DNA of 64,000 nucleotides from Ailurus styani (Eukaryota; Chordata; Mammalia; Carnivora; Ailuridae), in contig LNAC01000734.1 in assembly GCA_002007465.1 (NCBI GenBank), forward strand, positions 301 through 64,300. The letters run 5' to 3'. Each line of letters starts with the position of its first letter. The stretch's first letter is position 1. The notes below the pieces were generated by a model, which saw nothing but the letters and a program-made list of their open reading frames with translations, was not told where the DNA came from and did not search any database. Made by a program: the position numbers and the translations under genes. Below, one piece after another: positions 57,833-64,000 of the stretch.

Positions 57833-57886
57833 ACACACACTTGTACACGCACACACACGCACACACGCTCACACATACTCACACAT
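57833..57886. repeat. Imperfect (AC)n tract
   Basis: ACACACTTGTACACGCACAC and similar units with GC and TC interruptions. Confidence 0.85.
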
Positions 57887-58123
57887 ATTTATAGTAGATT
57901 ATTTCTAAATATTTCTAATATGATTAGAAGTATATCTAATCATACTTCTCAGACAGCTACACATTAGAATCAACAACAAATGGAACTTTTACAATAAATC
58001 AGCATACAAAGTCCATCCCAAAACAACAGAATCAGATTATCTGAAGGTGGGTTCCAGGAATCCATATTGATTCAAAGCTTTTCAGATGATTCTAATGTAA
58101 CGCACTATAGATCTATACAAATA

Positions 58124-58128
<5 letters not shown>

Positions 58129-58168
<40 letters not shown>

Positions 58169-58170
58169 CA
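58129..58170. repeat. (CA)n microsatellite
   Basis: About 16 CA units, then ATATATACAT. Confidence 0.96.
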
Positions 58171-58969
58171 TTATACGTACAACTTATGTATATAAGAATG
58201 TATATATTTAATATAGATATAATCAGCAAAACATGCATTATTACCCTTTCATTCCTGGCCTTTAAGGAACTAGAATTGTCATCAACCTTTTTGTTTCTTC
58301 ACACATTCCCTCAGCTCTCTCTTCACTTTTATTTTAGTATTTAGTATTCAATACATAACTTATGTTTTACATTGATAATATACCTATAGTTCTCTTTGTG
58401 AATCTATGTGAAAAAACTTGTTTGTTCTTAAAATTTTGGGGCTTTTTTTTTTGTACAGCAAAATAATTCAAACATTACTATATATTAAATTTTCTTATTA
58501 CTGATTTGATCCATAGTATTTTTACCAACTCACCTGATAGGAAAGATCACTCAGAACCCAAGTTAAAATTCAAATAAAAATTGTTTCACAGTTCAGTAAG
58601 GGCTTTTTTACTGTTAAGATTTTCAACAGGATCAAATAATGATGGAGTTAAAAAATGTGAGAAAAATATCTCACTTAAGGAAATTGGCAAATAATTCAGG
58701 AGTATAATGGAATAATTAGTCATAAATTCAATATCATTTATATCAAATTATTGTTTCATAGATGACAATATGTTAGAATTTTGCTTTTGCAAGATTATTC
58801 TGCTTAACATTTTTTCCAGACGTATTTTGATCTATGTTGTAGTGTCATAAAAGTAATTGATTGTCCTGTCGTCAATATTATTCTAGCCCAAAAGGCTGTT
58901 TCCTGTGTATGTGTGTGTGTACAGTAAATCTTTTTAAGTTGATAAAATTTATCTCAGGACAAATATCTT

Positions 58970-59161
58970 TTTTTTTTTAAGATTTTATTTATTTACTTGA
59001 CAGAGAGAGATCACAAGTAGGCTGAGAGGCAGGCAGAGAGAGAGGAGGAAGCAGGCTCCCCGCTGAGCCGGGAGCCCAATGCGAGGCTCGATCCCAGGAC
59101 CCTGAGACCATGACCTGAGCAGAAGGCAGAGGCTTTAACCCACTGAGCCACCCAGGTGCCT
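58970..59161 (-). mobile_element. CAN SINE with 16-bp TSD
   Basis: TCAGGACAAATATCTT (58954-58969) and TCAGGACAAATACCTT (59162-59177). Full-length head. Confidence 0.97.
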
Positions 59162-59204
59162 TCAGGACAAATACCTTAACACAGTGTTTGATATTTGGGG
59201 GTTC

Positions 59205-59346
59205 CTTTTTTTCTTTTTTTTTTAAGATTTTATTTATTTATTTGACAGAGAGATCCCAAGTAGGCAGAGAGGCAGGCAGAGAGAGAGAGGATGAAGCAGG
59301 CTCCCCGCTGAGCAGAGAACCTGATGTGGGGCTCAATCCCAGGACA
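59205..59346 (-). mobile_element. 5'-truncated CAN SINE
   Basis: Tail and middle are present up to GGGCTCAATCCCAGGAC, then unique sequence. The tRNA A box and head (about 60 bp) are absent, so Pol III transcription is impossible. It sits 44 bp from the previous SINE. Confidence 0.93.
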
Positions 59347-59880
59347 TAGTTTAGATAAGCTGATTTCATTATCAATGCTTGCCTGCTTACTTGAAGATGT
59401 GAAATTTTTTGCCTAACAGTAAGTGTTGGGATAGCACTGTGGAGATTAGTTTCTGGTTACTATAAACAAAGTAAAAAACTTCTAACCCCTAAACGAAGTT
59501 AGCTGCAATTATAGGTATTAGGTAATTTTTGCAGTCTTGTTTTGGGTGGGAAAAAGATAATCAAATTAGAAAATATTTTTTTATCTTTATCCTCTGAGTG
59601 CATTCTCCAGTTTTTGTAATGCTTTTTTTAAATTTAAAAATAAAATTAAAAATACAAAGGTACAATAGGAGAAGATAAGAAGAGGAAATCATCCCATTAG
59701 TAAACAACTACACCAAAATAAACATTTTCATTGTGTTTTAATTAGCAACAAAAAGGTCTACAACTTAATAGCTTAGATAAATTGTAACTTTATCTTTTTT
59801 ACTAATTCTTCAGAGGAAAAAGGGAAGTCCTGGTGCTCAGACTGCTCTGAACCAGGAAGTAACCCAAGAACATCTGTTCT

Positions 59881-60053
59881 TTTTTTTTTTTTAAGATTTT
59901 ATTTCTTTATGTGGGGGGGGAAGGGGAAAGGGAGAAGCAGACTCCCCGCTGAGCAGGGACACCCCCCCCCCAAGGCAGAACTAGATCACATGACTCTGGG
60001 ATCATGATCTGTGCCAAAGGCAGATGCTTAATCCACTGAGCCACCCAGGCATC
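59881..60053 (-). mobile_element. Old CAN SINE with G/C homopolymer tracts
   Basis: T tail, AAGATTTTATTTCTTTATGT, then G8 and C10 runs replacing the usual GAGAGA and GGGAGCC parts. The inverted head GAGCCACCCAGGCATCC closes it. Confidence 0.88.
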
Positions 60054-60059
60054 CACTTC

Positions 60060-62080
60060 TGTTATTTTTATCTAGTTTTTGACATCCCCTAGGAGTATTT
60101 CCCTAATACATTGGAACTAAATTGGTCCACATGGACCAATTGGCCCAACATAGTTGTTGACAGTTAAGTGTCTAGGGCAGGAACATTAAAATTCTCTTTA
60201 AGGGCATAGTCGCACGGTCATATGGAGCTGCAAAGGAGGATGGATAATGTGATTACCTATATCACTGGTTGTATACCTTATTAAAATGTGGGAGAATTTT
60301 ACTGTAAAATGGAGAATTAGAGTATGAATATTAAGGGGTGGTTACCATCCCCTTTCATACATATAATGATTTACGAAGGAGCTGGTATGGGCATGCATTG
60401 TTGATTCATTTCAGATATTTATATATCTAAACTTTCACTCCTAAGCTTGCTATTTTCCTTGTTCCTAATCAATGAGAGCACCAGGAACTTTCTCTGTAGT
60501 AAGTTCTGAAACTTTTCTGACTCGAAATTAAAATTAATCTGCCTTGCAATTTCATGATATTCTTTCCTTCCTTTCCTTATTGAACAAATAACTTATTTCA
60601 GCAATTCTTATTTTACTTACAGTCTTGAGTACTCTCTTTACTTGAGTGGATTCTGTTCTGCATCCTCACCATAGTCAATTATCCTTCAGCTCTCATTTCT
60701 GCTTTGCCATTTCTCATTTCTTATCCCTTTGTCTTTTTCCCCTCAACTTCACTATCTAATTATAGGTTTTAAACTAGAAAATAGTTCAGTTGGATTACTA
60801 GTCACTCTAGACTCAAGTAGAAGCATTGTTAGAATAAATATATTGGTTTTTATCACCAAAAGGTCTTAGATCAGCTTGAAATGCATGTTAATATACAAAT
60901 ACAAGTTTTTATGTAACCAAGGCAACTTTTGTATTCAGCATTCATTACAGCATTTAAACTCTTCAAGCTCTTTATTTGCAACTATTAGATGATAGGGCCA
61001 CAGAATTATCTATATGATTTTCTTATTGATAATGATCTTTTTACCATCAGTATTCTTGCTTTTATATTTCCTTTGTCTTGTATAATCAGATTATATGTAC
61101 TTTCATGGAAAATACATTTACTACTGATTACATGTCTTTAACAATTTATTTAATTTCCAACTTCTCATAATATCTGGGGTAACTTCTAAAGTTCCAACTA
61201 TTAATTTTCAAATAAAGAAAGCAAACATTAATTGAGCAGCTACTATGTGTCAGGAGAATGTATCCCCAGAATTCATAATCAAGAGAAAAATGGTGCAAAA
61301 TAAAATATCAATACGGTGGTTAAAATCATGATATAACAGGCTGTAAATGCACTGCAGAAGATGAGAATGTAACCCTAGATCTGTGATGAGAATGACACTT
61401 TTTCTCTGTGGTCTTCCTCCTCTCCAGTCCAATAAAAGTACAGCCCCTATATAATCTTAATTAAAGTATCAGACAAACCCCAAGTGAAAGATATTCTACA
61501 AAATAGCTGAACCTCACGCCTCAAAACTGCAAAGGGATTAAAAACAAGGATAGTCTGAGCAGCTGTCACAGCCAAGGCAGCATAAGAGTGGCAGGGAAAA
61601 ATATTCTAGGAGGATAGTATCCTTAGGTTGAGTTTTTAAATAATGAAAGTTACACAGCAGACAAATAAGAAGGTGGGGGAAAGGGTGTTTTAGAGCAAAG
61701 CAAAACAACTAGCAAAGTTCTAGACATATGGAAGATCACAGAATGTTCATGGAATTGAAAATAGTTCCCCATGGCTAAAGAAAATGTGCTTGGGTATTTA
61801 TGGTAAAATATAATGCTGGAATATTACACTGGGACCAAATGACAGAGAGTCTCTGTGTCAGGCTATGAGATTTCAATTATTCCTGAACCTCATGGAGAAA
61901 TTTCATTTGGAAATACCAAGGGACCCATATACTTAGATTTCATTTATTTCTATGAAGAATGCATCGGGTATGTGGAAGAGATTAAAAGCAGGAAGAAGGA
62001 ATGGGAGGCTATTGATATGATTCAGGAAAAAGAAAAAGGAAAAAGTGGGAAGTTTATGGATGATCAAGAGGGTATTATGC
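60060..62080. other. Unique DNA, nothing firmly recognised
   Basis: A 77-codon plus-strand frame at 61855-62088 (acidic and lysine-rich end, DMIQEKEKGKSGKFMDDQEG) has no recognised domain. Its stop lies at the start of an L1 fragment. No good splice acceptor precedes it. Confidence 0.35.
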
Positions 62081-62084
62081 TAAA

Positions 62085-62390
62085 ATAATCATACGGTATT
62101 TCTCTGACAGAGAAAGGCAAATGCCATATGATTTCACTTATATATGGAATCTAAAATACAAAACAAAGTCTTAAATACAGAGAACAAACTAGTGGGTGCC
62201 AGAAGGGGGGTGGTGATGGACAAAATAGGTAAAGGGGATTAAGAAATACAAATTTCCAGTTATAAAATAAATAAGTTACAGAACTGAAATGTAAAGCATG
62301 GGGAATATAATTGATAAAATTGTAATAACATCGTGTGGTGACAGATGGTGACTATGTTTATTGTGGTTAGTACTGAGTAATATATAGGGA
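62085..62390 (+). mobile_element. L1MA-like 3' end
   Basis: CATATGATTTCACTTATATATGG, AACTAGTGGGTGCCAGAAGG, TTCCAGTTATAAAATAAATAAG and GTGGTGACAGATGGTGACTA, in the order of the L1MA 3' UTR. The last part (ATTGTATGTCAAC type) is missing. Confidence 0.88.
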
Positions 62391-62903
62391 AAAAAAAGAA
62401 ATATGGCAAGATAATTCAATTCACATTTTTGGCTCAAGGGAGAAAAACAAAGTTATATTTCCTCTAATATCCATATTGTAACAAAACCTGGGTATCTACT
62501 TCCTACTTCCTATCTCTGAAATCCATATCCACTTCTTTCTATATCCATTGAATTCTCCTTAGTTTAAAAAAAAAGGTGCCTGAAATATTTAAATAACATA
62601 AAAAGAGCAAGTTCGCAGTTACCCTACACTCAGGTTCCCCTATTATCAATATATTAGATTTGCATGTTATATTTGCCACATTTAATGAACTAGTACTGAC
62701 ACACTATAATTAACCAAAGTCTATACTTTATCCAGATTTCCTAATTTTTTCCAGATGTCTTTTGTCTGTTGCAGGATACCATATTATATTTATTTTCCTT
62801 AAGTCGCTCTTGACTCTTGCAGTTGCACAGACATTCATGATTTTTAATAACCTTGACAGTACAGAGGAGCAATGATCAGATATTCTCTAGAATATCCTTC
62901 CAT

Positions 62904-63107
62904 GGGTGCCTGGGTGGCTCAGAGGGTTAAAGTTTCTGCCTTCAGCTCAGGTCATGATCTCAGGGTCCTGGGATCGAGGCCCACATCGGGCTCCCTGCTC
63001 AACGGAGAGCCTGCTTCCTCCTCTCTCTCTGCCTGCCTCTCTATTGTGATCTCTCTCTCTCTCTCTCTCTCTGTCAAATAAATAAATAAAAATCTTTTTT
63101 AAAAAAT
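62904..63107 (+). mobile_element. Young CAN SINE with perfect 15-bp TSD
   Basis: AGAATATCCTTCCAT at 62889-62903 and 63108-63122. (CT)n is expanded at 63051-63072. Confidence 0.98.
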
Positions 63108-63163
63108 AGAATATCCTTCCATTACAATGTGTCTGATTACTGTCTGTACAATTATGATTATAA

Positions 63164-63206
63164 TGTGTGTGTGTGTGTGTGTGTCTGTGTGTGTGTGTGT
63201 GTGTGT
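63164..63206. repeat. (TG)n microsatellite with one C
   Basis: About 21 units with a single TC interruption near 63184. Confidence 0.97.
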
Positions 63207-64000
63207 TTTGGGAGGGTTAAAAAAGCTCAGAGGTAAAGTGCCATTCTTATCACATCACATCAAGGGTGCATATTGTGAACATAACTTATCAATGTCTATG
63301 TTGGCCTTGATCACTTGGGTGAGTTAATGTTTGTCAGATTTCTTCACTACAACGTTACTCTTCTTTTTTCTTCCTTTCCATACTATATTCATTAGAAGGA
63401 AGTCACTATATGTAGCCACCACATAGGGAGTGAGGAATAGTTTTCCCCCTCACTGAGGCTAAAATATTTATATAAATTGTTAGAAATTTTTATGGATAAA
63501 AAATGTGTCTCTTCTTTTTCCATTTTTTTTTACTAAATTATTTAAATCAGTATGGACCCATGGATATTTATTTTAAGCTTTGGTTTATAATCTAGTACCA
63601 TTTTATTAATCGTGTTGCTTAAATTGCCCCACATTATGCCGATTTAGCTCCTTCTGTTGGCTCCTGTGTCCTTTTGATATAACCCATTATTATGCTTTGT
63701 TTGAGAATTTTCTTTCTGTCACTGAAAGTTGCTCCAGGGTCTTGTATATTTCCAGCCCCAGTCCTAGAACTAGCTATTCATCCAAATTGTCCTGGTTCCT
63801 TTAATTGTAGAATGGTATTAGAAATGAAGATCTGAGGGCTGGAGATGTTTTTCTCTACTGAAATGTCATTACTTCTGGACCCTCTCAGTGGAAGTTAACA
63901 GAACAAAGGAATAGATATGTATATATCAACCCATGTATATACACATATCTCTAAAATGTTTCTATATGTACCATCTTTAGTAAGCTTAGAATGAGTCTCC

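Larger units (their letters stand above)
62600..63850 (-). mobile_element. L1M-type 3' region, antisense, split by a SINE
   Basis: GGTTCCCCTATTATCAATATATT, GCCACATTTAATGAACTAGTAC, TGATCACTTGGGTGAGTTAATG, TTCTTCACTACAACGTTACTC and ATTATGCTTTGTTTGAGAATT follow the inverted order of old L1M 3' ends. Related text makes up the transduced segment at 30215-30600. Confidence 0.55.

Noticed and set aside
61855..62088. 77-codon frame with a charged C-terminus
   Set aside because: No splice acceptor, no recognised homology, and it ends at the edge of an L1 3' fragment. Left as unexplained unique sequence.
1..64000. CRISPR arrays, operons, toxin or phage-defence systems
   Set aside because: The sequence is mammalian; the regularly spaced similar blocks are dispersed CAN SINEs in both orientations, each with its own TSD.

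Overview
This is a mammalian nuclear DNA window. The many tRNA-Lys-derived CAN SINEs (head like GCCTGGGTGGCTCAGT, tail ending AAATAAATAAAATCTT) and carnivore-type L1 tails place it in Carnivora. The SINE subfamily resembles that of mustelids such as ferret or mink; this species-level call is inference. The DNA is AT-rich, and no complete protein-coding gene, rRNA, functional tRNA, CRISPR array or operon is visible. It looks like a large-intron or gene-desert landscape built by retrotransposition.

Layout. 1-1246: CpG-rich 5' UTR of an L1 on the minus strand, running off the left edge. 1.25-3.1 kb: unique. 3.1-5.8 kb: an old L2 on the minus strand that holds an L1 3' end, which holds a Tigger-like DNA transposon, which holds a CAN SINE. 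6-15.4 kb: unique DNA with many SINEs, an L1 3' end, and a SINE whose middle has expanded into an AT/CTGGGATTGA repeat. 15.4-16.5 kb: a minus-strand L1 3' half with a SINE in its poly(A) tract; an assembly gap sits inside that SINE. 16.5-24 kb: unique DNA, an MLT1/MST-type LTR, MIR and more SINEs. 24.2-37.5 kb: no SINEs at all, but old MaLR and L1M pieces and a short L1 carrying a 3' transduction. 37.5-44.3 kb: SINEs around a 3.5 kb repeat-poor block. 45.3-48.5 kb: an old L1 with two purine microsatellites. 50.7-53.5 kb: an L1 with twin-priming inversion. 53.5-64 kb: unique DNA, MIRs, SINEs, a retroposed 5' half of tRNA-Cys, and L1M 3' ends.

Genes. Four short plus-strand segments (17996-18045, 33533-33577, 53570-53766, about 55572-55693) have good splice-site consensus, open frames and mutually compatible phases. 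They may be exons of one unidentified gene, but this rests on reading alone and is uncertain.

No novel multi-gene system is present. The most unusual items are retrotransposition by-products: the tRNA-half retrocopy, the 3' transduction, the twin-priming inversion, the four-level nest, and three near-bare poly(A) insertions.
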